42,073 nt of DNA from JALQTD01 sp965656785 (GTDB taxonomy: Bacteria > Bacteroidota > Bacteroidia > Flavobacteriales_D > Sanyastnellaceae), in assembly GCA_965656785.1 (NCBI GenBank), contig CBFHLY010000025.1:1-42073 (forward strand), given 5' to 3'. Positions within the stretch are counted from its first letter, which is position 1, and each line of letters starts with the position of its first letter. The notes beneath the pieces were generated by a model that did not search any database, was not told where the DNA came from, and saw nothing but the letters and a program-made list of their open reading frames with translations. Both the position numbers and the translations under genes were made by a program. Shown here piece after piece: positions 1 to 7,947 of this stretch.

Positions 1-935
1 ATGACGCCGCTGAACAGCGCCCCCACCACAAATCCGTATGGACGTGTGAAGACCGCGTAAACGGGCAAGGGCCCGATGGATTCCACGCCCGCGATGTACG
101 CTCCTACGACGGCCACCGTGGCCACCGAAATCCAACCGAGGATGGGATAAATCAGCCACCGCTCCCACTTCCAACTCTTCGGTGTGGACGTCGAAAGGGT
201 GCGGAAGGCGTCTCCGGTGGTCTCGGCCAACCCGCCGCAACCACAAATCCAACTGCAGTACCAGCGTTTGCCCCACCAATACGTCGCCACCGGCGCCACA
301 ACGGTGAAGAGCAACACGCCCGAAATCAAGTATAACCGCCCGATGGTGCCGCCCGCTCGCAGGGCATCCAACCGGTACGGTTCAAAAAACGAATGGTCCA
401 ATGGCCAAAACAGCTTCCAATCCCGGTGCAACGCCGCGTGCTCCACGTCCAATCCTTGGAGGATGGCCGGGACGGTGAAAGCGAACACGAGTTGCGCCAT
501 CGCCACCACGGCGGTGCGACGGCGCTGGTACGCGTCGTGCCGGTAACGCACCGCCACGATGGCACCGGAATTCAGGACCAGTCCGGTGTAGGCGACTCCG
601 TAAAGCCACCACCGATCGGCAGGTGCGCCGCGAACGGCGGTGCTGAGATCGTCCACCAAGGGCAGCAGCGGCTCCACGCCTTCGGGCCACCAATAAAGCA
701 CCGAATACGCCCCGGTCAACGCAGCCGCCAACGCCCAACGCCCCACCTTTTGCCAACGCCGCACTTGGGGACGGTGCGCAAAACCGGGAAGGCGCCGGGC
801 CTCCTTCCACACGAACGCCGCCGCCGCCAGCGACCAGGCCGCGAGCCACGCCACTTCCCCCGCAAGTCCGGGGTTGCGGATGACGTTCCATGCGCAAGCG
901 GCAAGCGCCAGTAGGACGGCAAGGATTTGAATCAT
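1..935 (-). CDS. 4Fe-4S binding membrane protein, NapH/YccM-like (partial, C-terminus beyond window)
   Basis: The reading frame is open from the ATG at 935 to the left edge, so the C-terminus is missing. Several hydrophobic segments are visible (residues 1-15, 30-42, 65-80, 105-125 and around 200-215). A cysteine cluster CSWICGCGG lies near residue 225, just after a membrane segment. This CxxxCxC arrangement following a helix resembles polytopic ferredoxin-like proteins of the NapH/YccM type, which pass electrons at the inner membrane; the usual second cluster motif would lie outside the window. The ATG overlaps the stop of the upstream FAD oxidoreductase (ATGA), so the two are very likely co-transcribed and may form a redox pair. 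The electron partner is unknown. The family is inferred from topology and cysteines, not from full-length similarity. Confidence 0.7.
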   Translation of the reverse strand, partial: MIQILAVLLALAACAWNVIRNPGLAGEVAWLAAWSLAAAAFVWKEARRLPGFAHRPQVRRWQKVGRWALAAALTGAYSVLYWWPEGVEPLLPLVDDLSTAVRGAPADRWWLYGVAYTGLVLNSGAIVAVRYRHDAYQRRRTAVVAMAQLVFAFTVPAILQGLDVEHAALHRDWKLFWPLDHSFFEPYRLDALRAGGTIGRLYLISGVLLFTVVAPVATYWWGKRWYCSWICGCGGLAETTGDAFRTLSTSTPKSWKWERWLIYPILGWISVATVAVVGAYIAGVESIGPLPVYAVFTRPYGFVVGALFSGV

Positions 936-2089
936 CGGGCGGCGTCTTCAAGGAGTTGGGCCCACGCGTCGTGGGGCAAACGGGTGCCTTCGGGTTCGTT
1001 GAAAAACGGGCGGGCATCGGCAAGCGCGTCGACCGGGGCGCCCGCTGCGAAAGCTGCTTTGATCGCGTGGGAACGCAGTTTCCACCCCATGGCGACGGCC
1101 CGCACCCACCGGCCTTGTTCGTCGAATCCGAGGCGAAGGCTCCGGGCCGTGCGAGCGTCCACGGTGCTCACCTCCCATGCGGGCGTTCGGGCCGTCAGCG
1201 TGGTGACCGTGCGGTCGAAACATCGGGTGCGGTCGTCTGAAAACGGTGGGGAGGCGCTGAACGGCAACCCCGCCAAGCGCATGCCGAGGTCGCGGCCAGC
1301 GCGCGTCGCGGCCTCCCATGAACGCGGTCCATCGGGGGCCACGTCGCCGATGGCATGCGCGTGCGGAACGTGCGCGATGGCGTCCAACGAGCACGCATCG
1401 CCGGGAATGGCGTTCGGAACAACGCCGATGGCCACCCCTGCCGCCTCCACTTGGAACTCGCCCTTTGCCGTGACCACCGGGCTGCCCAACCGATGTACGG
1501 GAGTCGCCAAGTGCAGGTGCACACCAAATCCCCGCACCCGCTGGGCCAAAGCGGACGACTCCTCCTCGGTCAGGCGCTCGCTCCACAGGTGCGGCTCACG
1601 CACCCACCAATGCGTTTCCGCCCCACGGCCCACGCCCCACTCCACGAGTTCGGCACCGACCAAACCGCCGCCCACAACGCCCCAGGAACGGGGGTGCTGG
1701 TGGGACAGGATTTGGGCATCCCCCCACTCCTGCAGCAAGAACACCGGAAAATCGGGATCCACGGTCCCCGGAAACGGCCGTGCCTTCGCTCCTACCGCCC
1801 AAATCACGTGCGAAAACGGCTCCTTCCGCCCGCCCGCTAATTCCACCCACCGCTCCTCGGGCGACCACGACACCACCTCCCCGTGCACTGCTTGAACGCC
1901 CGCGGGAATCGGCAATTCCAAGTCCGCATCGCGCATCGCCCCCATCGCCCGGTAAATCAACCCGGGGCGGCTGAACGGCACGGGGTGCTCACGGCCGATG
2001 AGCACCACCTCTCCGGCGCGCGATGCTGCCAACGCAGCCGCAGCCGCACGACCCGCGGGTCCGTTGCCGATGATGACGAAGCGTTCCAC
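932..2089 (-). CDS. FAD/NAD(P)-dependent oxidoreductase (pyridine nucleotide-disulfide family)
   Basis: The 385-residue protein has an N-terminal FAD dinucleotide-binding motif (VIIGNGPAG, residues 5-13), a second NAD(P)-binding motif (VVGGGLVGAE, residues 138-147) and a C-terminal FAD-contact motif around AIGDVAPDG. This is the order found in the pyridine nucleotide-disulfide/nitrite reductase-like family. No CxxxxC redox disulfide is visible, so it is more like an NADH-dependent electron transferase than a glutathione-type reductase. The frame stays open far upstream, but homology to the family begins at VERF, so the GTG at 2089 was chosen; no ATG fits. It overlaps the membrane ferredoxin gene by four bases and is divergent from mtaB, 48 bases away. 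Substrate unknown; transfer of electrons between NAD(P)H and the membrane Fe-S protein is an inference. Confidence 0.8.
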   Translation of the reverse strand: MERFVIIGNGPAGRAAAAALAASRAGEVVLIGREHPVPFSRPGLIYRAMGAMRDADLELPIPAGVQAVHGEVVSWSPEERWVELAGGRKEPFSHVIWAVGAKARPFPGTVDPDFPVFLLQEWGDAQILSHQHPRSWGVVGGGLVGAELVEWGVGRGAETHWWVREPHLWSERLTEEESSALAQRVRGFGVHLHLATPVHRLGSPVVTAKGEFQVEAAGVAIGVVPNAIPGDACSLDAIAHVPHAHAIGDVAPDGPRSWEAATRAGRDLGMRLAGLPFSASPPFSDDRTRCFDRTVTTLTARTPAWEVSTVDARTARSLRLGFDEQGRWVRAVAMGWKLRSHAIKAAFAAGAPVDALADARPFFNEPEGTRLPHDAWAQLLEDAAR

Positions 2090-2123
2090 CTTGCCAAGTT
2101 CGGGCAAAATGCCGGGGGAAGCG

Positions 2124-2131
2124 TAACTTCG
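2124..2131 (+). promoter_or_regulatory. -7 promoter box for mtaB
   Basis: TAACTTCG matches the Bacteroidota -7 consensus TAnnTTTG with C at the seventh position. It ends six bases before the ATG of mtaB, which would place transcription start at or beside the start codon. No good -33 element was identified. Confidence 0.5.
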
Positions 2132-2137
2132 CCCCCG

Positions 2138-3439
2138 ATGAATCACACCGGCAAAGCTGCTTTTCACACATTGGGTTGCAAGCTGAATTTCAGCGAAACG
2201 TCCACCATTGCTCGCCAGCTCCACGAGGCGGGTTATGCCCGGGTGGGCATCGACGAAGCGCCGGATGTGGTGGTCATCAACACCTGCAGCGTGACCGACC
2301 AGGCCGATGCGAAATGCCGGAACGCCGTGCGCCGCGCGCTGAGCAGCAATCCCGACGCCTTTGTGGCCGTCATCGGGTGTTATGCGCAGTTGAAACCCGC
2401 GGAAATTGCGGGCATTGAAGGGGTGGATTTGGTCCTCGGTGCGGAGGAAAAGTTCAACCTGACGGACCACCTCAGCGACTTGGGCAAGCGGGAACGCGGC
2501 GAGGCGTTGGTGGGCGAAATCAAGGAGGTGAAGGCCTTCGTTCCCGGATTCTCGAGCGGCGATCGCACGCGCACGTTTCTGAAGGTTCAAGACGGGTGCG
2601 ATTACTTCTGCGCCTTTTGCACCATTCCGTTGGCGCGCGGCCGATCGCGGAGCGCGGACGTGGCCACAACTGTGGCGCAGGCGGAAGCAGCCGTGGCGGC
2701 GGGGGCGAAGGAAATCGTGCTGACGGGGGTGAACATCGGGGACTTCGGGAAGGGGTCGGATGAGCGGCTCATCGATTTGGTCCGGGAGCTCGACCGGGTG
2801 GAGGGCGTGGAGCGGTACCGCATCAGTTCGATTGAGCCGAATTTGTTGACGGATGAGCTCATCGATTTCGTGGGGCAATCGGCCAAATTCCAACCGCACT
2901 TCCACATCCCCCTGCAGAGCGGTTCGGACGACATCCTTTCGGCCATGCGCCGCCGATACCGAACGGCGCTGTACCGGGAACGCATCGACCACATCCGCCG
3001 CGTCATGCCCGAGGCCGGGATCGGCGTGGACGTCATCGTGGGCTTTCCAGGCGAATCCGATGCCCACTTTGCAACCACACGCGACTTCCTCCTCGACATC
3101 GACGTGAGCTACCTCCACGTGTTTACCTACAGCGAGCGCCCGCGAACCACCGCACTGCGGATCCCGGATGTGGTTCCGGTTCCGGAGCGGCAGGCCCGGA
3201 ACAAGGTCCTGCGCCAAATCAGCCTGAAAAAACAGCGAGCGCACTGGGAACGGCTTTTAGGCAGTGCGCGCGAAGTGCTGTTTGAACACGCTGAAGAAGA
3301 TGGCCTGCGGTTTGGCTTCACGCCAGAATACGTGCGCGTGGCGGCCCCTGCCGATTCCACGCCTGCCAATGCCATTGTCCGCGTCCGCTTAGAACACATC
3401 GCCGAAGGCACCGTCCGAGGCCCCCTCATCCCCTCCTGA
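2138..3439 (+). CDS. mtaB: tRNA (t6A37-C2)-methylthiotransferase MtaB
   Basis: This radical-SAM enzyme family converts t6A37 to ms2t6A37 in ANN-decoding tRNAs. The 433-residue protein shows the N-terminal UPF0004 domain with three cluster cysteines (C14 in LGCKLNFSE, C50 in NTCSVTD, C81 in IGCYAQ) and the radical-SAM CxxxCxxC (C154, C158, C161 in GCDYFCAFC). It continues with QSGSDDILSAMRRRY and VIVGFPGE, typical of the MiaB/MtaB group, and a short TRAM-like C-terminus. GCKLN and the overall length point to MtaB rather than MiaB or RimO. The ATG at 2138 follows a -7 promoter box by six bases; the frame extends further upstream but without homology. The stop overlaps the next start by one base (TGATG). 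Confidence 0.92.
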   Translation: MNHTGKAAFHTLGCKLNFSETSTIARQLHEAGYARVGIDEAPDVVVINTCSVTDQADAKCRNAVRRALSSNPDAFVAVIGCYAQLKPAEIAGIEGVDLVLGAEEKFNLTDHLSDLGKRERGEALVGEIKEVKAFVPGFSSGDRTRTFLKVQDGCDYFCAFCTIPLARGRSRSADVATTVAQAEAAVAAGAKEIVLTGVNIGDFGKGSDERLIDLVRELDRVEGVERYRISSIEPNLLTDELIDFVGQSAKFQPHFHIPLQSGSDDILSAMRRRYRTALYRERIDHIRRVMPEAGIGVDVIVGFPGESDAHFATTRDFLLDIDVSYLHVFTYSERPRTTALRIPDVVPVPERQARNKVLRQISLKKQRAHWERLLGSAREVLFEHAEEDGLRFGFTPEYVRVAAPADSTPANAIVRVRLEHIAEGTVRGPLIPS

Positions 3440-4629
3440 TGTATCCGAACCTTTATTTCGCCTTCCTCGACCTCCTCGGACTGGATTTGCCCGGGCTTAA
3501 ATTGATCAACAGCTTCGGCTTCTTTGTGGCCTTGGCGTTCGTGGTGGGGGCGCGCATCATGCGGTCCGAAATCGCCCGGAAGGAGGGCGAAGGGCTGTTC
3601 ACGCCGGGGCAGGAAACGGTGACCATCGGGGCGCCGGTTTCCTGGCTGGACGTGGGGCTGCAAGCGCTGACCGGGTTCGTCTTCGGATGGAAGCTCCTGT
3701 ATTTGTTGCTGAATGCGGAGCGGCTGTTCGCTGGGGGCGGCTTGCCTCAGGCGCATTTGTTCAGTGGGGAAGGCAGCATCGGTTGGGGGGTGGCGCTGGC
3801 GGTGGTGTTCGGTGGATGGCGTTACTGGGCGGCTTCGAAGGAGGCGTTGCCGGAGCCGAAACGCGTCACGCGCGCCGTGCCTTCGACGGCGCACGTTTCG
3901 GCCATCGTGACGGCGGCTGCGGTGGGCGGAATCGCGGGGGCCAAGCTGTTCCACTTGCTGGAATACCCGGACCAACTGGTGGCGTTTTTCACCGAGCCGT
4001 CGCTTTCGGGATTCCTCGGCGGGTTGACCATTTATGGAGGGCTCATCGTGGGGGCACTGGCGGTGGCGTGGGTGGCGCGGAGGAGGGGCATGAAGTTCTT
4101 GCCGCTGGCTGATGCTGCGGCACCGGCGTTGATTTTGGCCTATGGCATCGGGCGGATCGGGTGCCAAGTCAGCGGGGATGGCGACTGGGGGATTGCGAAT
4201 CCCGCGCCGAAGCCGGGGTGGATGGGCTGGCTGCCGGATTGGTTGTGGGCGTATCATTACCCCAACAACGTGAACGGCATGGGCGTCTTGATCGGGGAGA
4301 ACGATCCGTGGCCGGTTTTCGAGGGCTTTGGGACGTATTTGCAGCCGGCGGTGTTTCCGACGCCGTTGTATGAAACGCTGATGGCGACGGCGATTTTTGG
4401 GGTGCTGTGGGCGCTGAGAAAGCGGATTCGCATTCCAGGCCAACTGTTTTCCATCTACCTTGTTTTCAATGGATTGGAGCGATTCTTGATCGAACAGATT
4501 CGGGTGAATGTGGAGATGGAGGCGCTCGGGTTGACCTTCACGCAAGCGGAACTGATTGCGGTGCTGACGTTCGTGGGCGGGGGAATGTTGTGGTGGATTT
4601 TGGGAAGAAATCAGGCCAAACCCCATTAA
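3439..4629 (+). CDS. Prolipoprotein diacylglyceryl transferase family protein (Lgt-like)
   Basis: This is a 396-residue polytopic membrane protein. Lgt attaches diacylglycerol to the lipobox cysteine of prelipoproteins at the inner membrane. The signature stretch is recognisable at GRIGCQVSGDGDWGI (about residue 237), and the late segment NGLERFLIEQIRVN matches the C-terminal Arg-containing helix of Lgt. The protein is longer than the classical enzyme of about 290 residues, with an insert containing WMGWLPDWLWAYHYPNN. In the segment that normally reads HGGLIG the sequence is IYGGLIVG, so the conserved His appears as Tyr, and the Asn of the GRIGN motif is Cys. It may be a lineage-specific Lgt or a paralog with another acyl or lipid role. 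It is translationally coupled to mtaB. Confidence 0.75.
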   Translation: MYPNLYFAFLDLLGLDLPGLKLINSFGFFVALAFVVGARIMRSEIARKEGEGLFTPGQETVTIGAPVSWLDVGLQALTGFVFGWKLLYLLLNAERLFAGGGLPQAHLFSGEGSIGWGVALAVVFGGWRYWAASKEALPEPKRVTRAVPSTAHVSAIVTAAAVGGIAGAKLFHLLEYPDQLVAFFTEPSLSGFLGGLTIYGGLIVGALAVAWVARRRGMKFLPLADAAAPALILAYGIGRIGCQVSGDGDWGIANPAPKPGWMGWLPDWLWAYHYPNNVNGMGVLIGENDPWPVFEGFGTYLQPAVFPTPLYETLMATAIFGVLWALRKRIRIPGQLFSIYLVFNGLERFLIEQIRVNVEMEALGLTFTQAELIAVLTFVGGGMLWWILGRNQAKPH

Positions 4630-4660
4630 ACCCCACCCCCATTCACCCGTCACAGGACCG

Positions 4661-5221
4661 ATGGCGGTGAACCAGGCAACCCCGATTTGGCTGCACGACC
4701 TGCAGCATGGACGGCGCAAAGCGAAAGAGCGGGCCTTCGAGGCCTTCCTCGACGCGTGGCACGCCCGGCTGTACAGCTACATCCGCCGCATGATGGGCAA
4801 CCACGAAGACGCCGCCGACGTCACCCAAGAAACCCTGATCCAAATCTACCGATCCGCTGAGCGCTTCGAAGGACGCAGTGCCTTCAGCACGTGGGCTTTC
4901 AGCATCGCCTCCCGCAAAGCCCTCGACGCCCTCGAAAAGCGCAACCGCCAGCGCACCCTCGATTTCGACGAGGCCTACCCCCTCGCCTACGCTGCGCTCG
5001 CCGCCGACGTCCTGTTCACGGGCGACGAAATCGAGCGTCGCCTGCACGCCGCCGTGATCGCCCTGCCCCCCAGGCAGCGCCAAGTATTCACCCTCCGGTA
5101 CTTCGAAAACCTGCCGTTCGCGGCGATCGCTGAATTGACGAACCTCACCGAAGGCAGCCTGAAAGCCTCGTACCACCACGCTGTGAAAAAAATCACGCAA
5201 CACGTTACCGTTCCCACATGA
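4661..5221 (+). CDS. ECF-type RNA polymerase sigma factor
   Basis: The 186-residue protein has the two-domain layout of sigma-70 family ECF factors. Region 2 spans about residues 38-90 (YSYIRRMMGNHEDAADVTQE, then FEGRSAFSTWAFSIA). Region 4 spans about residues 133-178 (LPPRQRQVFTLRYFENL followed by a helix-turn-helix ending in SLKASYHHAVKKI). It would direct RNA polymerase to a dedicated promoter set in response to an envelope signal. It begins 31 bases after the Lgt-like gene, and its stop overlaps the start of the small membrane protein (ATGA), with the exported sensor gene next. This three-gene order is typical of ECF modules in flavobacteria. Confidence 0.92.
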   Translation: MAVNQATPIWLHDLQHGRRKAKERAFEAFLDAWHARLYSYIRRMMGNHEDAADVTQETLIQIYRSAERFEGRSAFSTWAFSIASRKALDALEKRNRQRTLDFDEAYPLAYAALAADVLFTGDEIERRLHAAVIALPPRQRQVFTLRYFENLPFAAIAELTNLTEGSLKASYHHAVKKITQHVTVPT

Positions 5222-5505
5222 AACACGTCCCGTTCCATCCCCCTGAGGGCTTTTACGCCCGCCAACGAGCGGAAGTGCTCGCCTCCGTCCGGTCGCCCCG
5301 CAGGGCCTGGCTCGCCGTTGCTGCATCCGTGGTGGCACTGGTCGCTGCGGGGGTTTGGTGGGGCCAAGAAACGCCGTGTGCGACCTACGCGTGCCTGCTC
5401 GAATCCACTCCGGTCGAGGAACTCCCCGTGGATTGGGCGCTGGACGAACTTTCCGAGGAGGACCTTTGGTTCGACCTCGCCTCCGAAATCCCCCATGAAC
5501 GATAA
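5218..5505 (+). CDS. Small single-pass membrane protein, candidate anti-sigma factor
   Basis: This 95-residue protein has a basic cytoplasmic N-terminus of about 29 residues, one hydrophobic helix (AWLAVAASVVALVAAGVWWG, about residues 30-49) and an acidic exported C-terminus with two cysteines (CATYAC). The positive-inside rule puts the N-terminus in the cytoplasm. Position directly after the ECF sigma gene with a four-base overlap, together with the topology, suggests an anti-sigma factor. No recognised anti-sigma domain such as a zinc-binding ASD is visible, so the function is inferred from context only. It is followed closely by the sensor-like gene. Confidence 0.6.
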   Translation: MKHVPFHPPEGFYARQRAEVLASVRSPRRAWLAVAASVVALVAAGVWWGQETPCATYACLLESTPVEELPVDWALDELSEEDLWFDLASEIPHER

Positions 5506-5509
5506 TTCA

Positions 5510-6001
5510 ATGAAACAACTCACCCTGACCTTCGGGGGCCTGCTGTTCGCCGCAGCGATGGCCTGGGCCCAACCCGGTCCGCCCATGGGCGAAGGCCGCT
5601 TGACGCTGGAACAACAAGAACGGCTCCAGCAATTGCGCGTGGCTTTCTTTTCCGAACAGCTCGAACTCACCCGCGCTGAAGCGGAGGCGTTTTGGCCCAT
5701 CGTGAACGAGCACGAAACCGCGATCGAGCAGAATCGAGAAGCGATTCGGGAACGGGCCGAAGCCAGTGGTACGACCGAGCGAGAGGTGCGAACGGCCATC
5801 GAAGAGGTGGCGGAACTGCGAAAAGCCGAAGTGGACCTCGACACGTCGATGTTGCTCGAATTGCTGCCCGTCCTCGGACCGGAACGCACGGCCTCCTTTC
5901 CGCGCTTGGAGCGAGAATTCAGGAAGAGCATCCTGGACGCTGCGCGCAAACGCCAAGGCGGACCTCCGGGCGGAAACGCCCCTCCTCGACGTCATCGGTG
6001 A
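5510..6001 (+). CDS. Exported helical protein, Spy/CpxP-like sensor of ECF sigma system
   Basis: The 163-residue protein starts with a signal peptide (MKQLTLTFGGLLFAAAMAWA, then Q). The mature part is rich in Glu, Arg and Ala and predicted helical. It contains LTLEQQERLQQLRVAFF and the element LTRAEAEAFWPIVNEHE, the pattern seen in flavobacterial proteins annotated as sensors of ECF-type sigma factors, a group resembling Spy/CpxP. It would act in the periplasm as a chaperone or stress sensor feeding the anti-sigma/sigma pair. The ATG at 5510 was chosen for the clean signal peptide; another in-frame ATG at 5495 overlaps the previous gene. A strong terminator begins at its stop codon. Confidence 0.75.
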   Translation: MKQLTLTFGGLLFAAAMAWAQPGPPMGEGRLTLEQQERLQQLRVAFFSEQLELTRAEAEAFWPIVNEHETAIEQNREAIRERAEASGTTEREVRTAIEEVAELRKAEVDLDTSMLLELLPVLGPERTASFPRLEREFRKSILDAARKRQGGPPGGNAPPRRHR

Positions 6002-6029
6002 AAAAAAGGGACCCGAGGGTCCCTTTTTT
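6001..6029. terminator. Bidirectional rho-independent terminator
   Basis: GGGACC (6008-6013) pairs with GGTCCC (6018-6023) around a CGAG loop. The stem is flanked by A7 on the left and T6 on the right, so it has a U tract on both strands. It lies at the stop of the ECF sensor gene and overlaps the stop of msrB, serving both convergent units. Confidence 0.9.
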
Positions 6030-6409
6030 CATTCCTGCTCTTTGCGAGTCAGGCAAATGCCGTTGATGCAATAGCGGTTCCCTGTCGTCGGTGGGCCATC
6101 CGGAAAGACGTGCCCGAGGTGGCTGTCGCACACGCCACAACGCACCTCCGTTCGCACCATACCGTGGGAACGGTCGAGTCGCTCCACAATGGGCGCCCCC
6201 GGAACAGGCCGATCAAAGGACGGCCAGCCGCATCCCGCATCGAACTGGTGGTCCGTGAAGAACAACGGCGTGTTGCACCCTTTGCAATGGTAGACCCCGC
6301 CTTCTTCCCATTGGACAAAGGGCGAAGTGAACGGGCGTTCCGTTCCGTTCTCGCGCATGACCCGGTACGCATCGGGACCGAGTCGGTCAAGCCAATCGCT
6401 TTCGTTCAT
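6029..6409 (-). CDS. msrB: Peptide-methionine (R)-S-oxide reductase MsrB
   Basis: The 126-residue enzyme repairs oxidised methionine by reducing methionine-R-sulfoxide. Four zinc-binding cysteines are present as CKGC (C42, C45) and CGVC (C91, C94). The signature GCGWPSF is at 59-65, HLGHVFPDG at 97-105, and the catalytic Cys is C114 in NRYCINGI. The frame continues upstream, but the ATG at 6409 marks the start of family similarity (MNESDWLDRLGPDAYRVM). It lies 31 bases downstream of the DEAD-box helicase gene on the same strand and may be read through from it. The shared terminator begins at its stop. Confidence 0.93.
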   Translation of the reverse strand: MNESDWLDRLGPDAYRVMRENGTERPFTSPFVQWEEGGVYHCKGCNTPLFFTDHQFDAGCGWPSFDRPVPGAPIVERLDRSHGMVRTEVRCGVCDSHLGHVFPDGPPTTGNRYCINGICLTRKEQE

Positions 6410-6440
6410 GATGGCAGGATCGAATAGGATTTCAAAGCGT

Positions 6441-7826
6441 TCAGTCGTGTCGGCGGCGCATCCGGCGACGGTCGGTGTTGCTGGACTTGTTGGATGTTCC
6501 GCCTTCCTTGGGAGCAGCGGGCGTCGAGTTCCGCTTTTCTCCTCCGCCAGATCGCGGTGCGCTGGAGCGCTTGCCACCTCGGCGGTCACCGCCGCCGCCC
6601 TTGCGTTCGTTGCCGCCACCCCGGCGCTCCCCACCGCCACGGCGATCGCCACCGCGACCCCCGCTGCCCGTTGAGCGCCCCGTGTATTCTGGCCCTTCAC
6701 CCAACCCGTCGGGAATGGGAAGCTTGGGAACTTCGCGTTCGATGAGCTTTTCGATTTTCTTGAACCGGTGCTGGTCTTCTGGCGAAACCAACGTAATGCC
6801 TTCTCCATCGCGGTCCGCCCGCGCGGTTCGGCCGATTCGGTGCACGTAATCTTCTTCATTCGGAGGAACGTCGTAGTTGATGACCAATTCGATGTTGTCG
6901 ATGTCGATTCCGCGGCTCACCACGTCGGTGGCGACCAGGATCGGGATCTTGCGTTGGCGGAAAGCGAGCATGACCTGCTCGCGCTCGTTTTGTTCCAAAT
7001 CCGAGGAAATCCGATTGCACTCGATGCCTGCCTTTCGCAGCACGCGCGTGATTTGCGCAACAGTCCGCTTCCGCGAGGTGAACACGATGCCGCTTTTGAC
7101 GTTGCGTTCCTTCAGGATCTCCACCAGCACGGGGTCCTTTTGGTGATCGAAGACGACGTATGCGCCTTGTTTGATCTTCTCGGCGGGCTTCGAAAGGGCG
7201 AGTTGGACGTGGACCGGGTCCTGGAGCAAGGTGCCGGAAAGCTCCTTGATCCGCTCCGGCATGGTCGCGCTGAAGAGCAGCGTCTGCCGGTCTTTGCGGC
7301 AATGCTCCGCGATGCGCATGATGTCCCCGTAGAATCCCATGTCGAGCATGCGATCGGCCTCATCGAGGATGAGCGTCTGCAAATCGGAGAGGTCCACGTA
7401 ACCGAGGTTGAGGTGGCTGAGAAGCCGGCCAGGCGTAGCGATGATGATGTCCGCGCCCTTCGTCAGTGCCTTCTTCTCGCGCGTGAATTCGGTTCCGCTT
7501 CCACCGCCGTAGATGGCCAAACTCGTGATCTTCGCATAATACGCGAAGCCTTCCACGGCTTGGTCAATTTGGGTGGCGAGCTCGCGCGTCGGCACCACGA
7601 TGAGCGCTTTGACCTTGCCGTTCTCGGGCAAGTCCATGATGCGGTCCATGACCGGCAACAGGAACGCGGCCGTTTTGCCGGTGCCGGTTTGGGCGATGCC
7701 CATGAGGTCCTTCCCTTGAATGGCTGGGGGGATGGCCAGGGTCTGGATGGGGGTTGCTTCTTCAAACCCCATGTCCAACAGGGCGTCTTCGATGTCGGGA
7801 TGGAGTTCCATCTCCACGAACCGCAT
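6441..7826 (-). CDS. DEAD-box ATP-dependent RNA helicase, RhlE-like
   Basis: The 461-residue helicase unwinds structured RNA, probably in ribosome assembly or mRNA turnover. Visible motifs are the Q motif (ATPIQ, 24-28), motif I (AQTGTGKT, 45-52), Ia (PTRELA), Ib (TPGRLL), II (LDEADRMLDMGF, about 155), III (FSAT) and VI (HRIGRTAR, about 327). The last 80 residues are a low-complexity Gly/Arg-rich tail (GGRGGDRRGGGERRGGG and similar) that would bind RNA non-specifically. The ATG at 7826 gives the usual RhlE N-terminus (MRFVEMELHPDIEDALLDMG). However, an in-frame GTG at 7847 sits four bases from a -7 box, so a longer leaderless form is possible. Confidence 0.93.
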   Translation of the reverse strand: MRFVEMELHPDIEDALLDMGFEEATPIQTLAIPPAIQGKDLMGIAQTGTGKTAAFLLPVMDRIMDLPENGKVKALIVVPTRELATQIDQAVEGFAYYAKITSLAIYGGGSGTEFTREKKALTKGADIIIATPGRLLSHLNLGYVDLSDLQTLILDEADRMLDMGFYGDIMRIAEHCRKDRQTLLFSATMPERIKELSGTLLQDPVHVQLALSKPAEKIKQGAYVVFDHQKDPVLVEILKERNVKSGIVFTSRKRTVAQITRVLRKAGIECNRISSDLEQNEREQVMLAFRQRKIPILVATDVVSRGIDIDNIELVINYDVPPNEEDYVHRIGRTARADRDGEGITLVSPEDQHRFKKIEKLIEREVPKLPIPDGLGEGPEYTGRSTGSGGRGGDRRGGGERRGGGNERKGGGGDRRGGKRSSAPRSGGGEKRNSTPAAPKEGGTSNKSSNTDRRRMRRRHD

Positions 7827-7851
7827 GCACTTCACTTGTTCTTCCACGCCT

Positions 7852-7859
7852 CGAAGTTA
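7852..7859 (-). promoter_or_regulatory. -7 promoter box for the DEAD-box helicase
   Basis: On the minus strand this reads TAACTTCG. It is four bases from the GTG at 7847 and 25 bases from the ATG at 7826, so the start codon choice depends on whether this mRNA is leaderless. Confidence 0.45.
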
Positions 7860-7931
7860 AGTCATCTTGCAACCTTCCTCGACGTCAGGGTGTTTTGAAT
7901 GTGGTCGCCAAGTTTGGAGGAAGGCCGTGCG

Positions 7932-7939
7932 TACATTTG
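7932..7939 (+). promoter_or_regulatory. -7 promoter box for the PKD/T9SS protein
   Basis: TACATTTG is an exact TAnnTTTG match, eight bases before the ATG at 7948. A TTTG at 7913-7916 lies 15 bases upstream, shorter than the usual spacer of about 19. Confidence 0.45.
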
Positions 7940-7947
7940 ATGAACGA

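Noticed and set aside
1883..2137. N-terminal extension of MtaB
   Set aside because: The extra residues lie over the divergent FAD oxidoreductase start and have no family similarity; a promoter box sits directly before ATG 2138.
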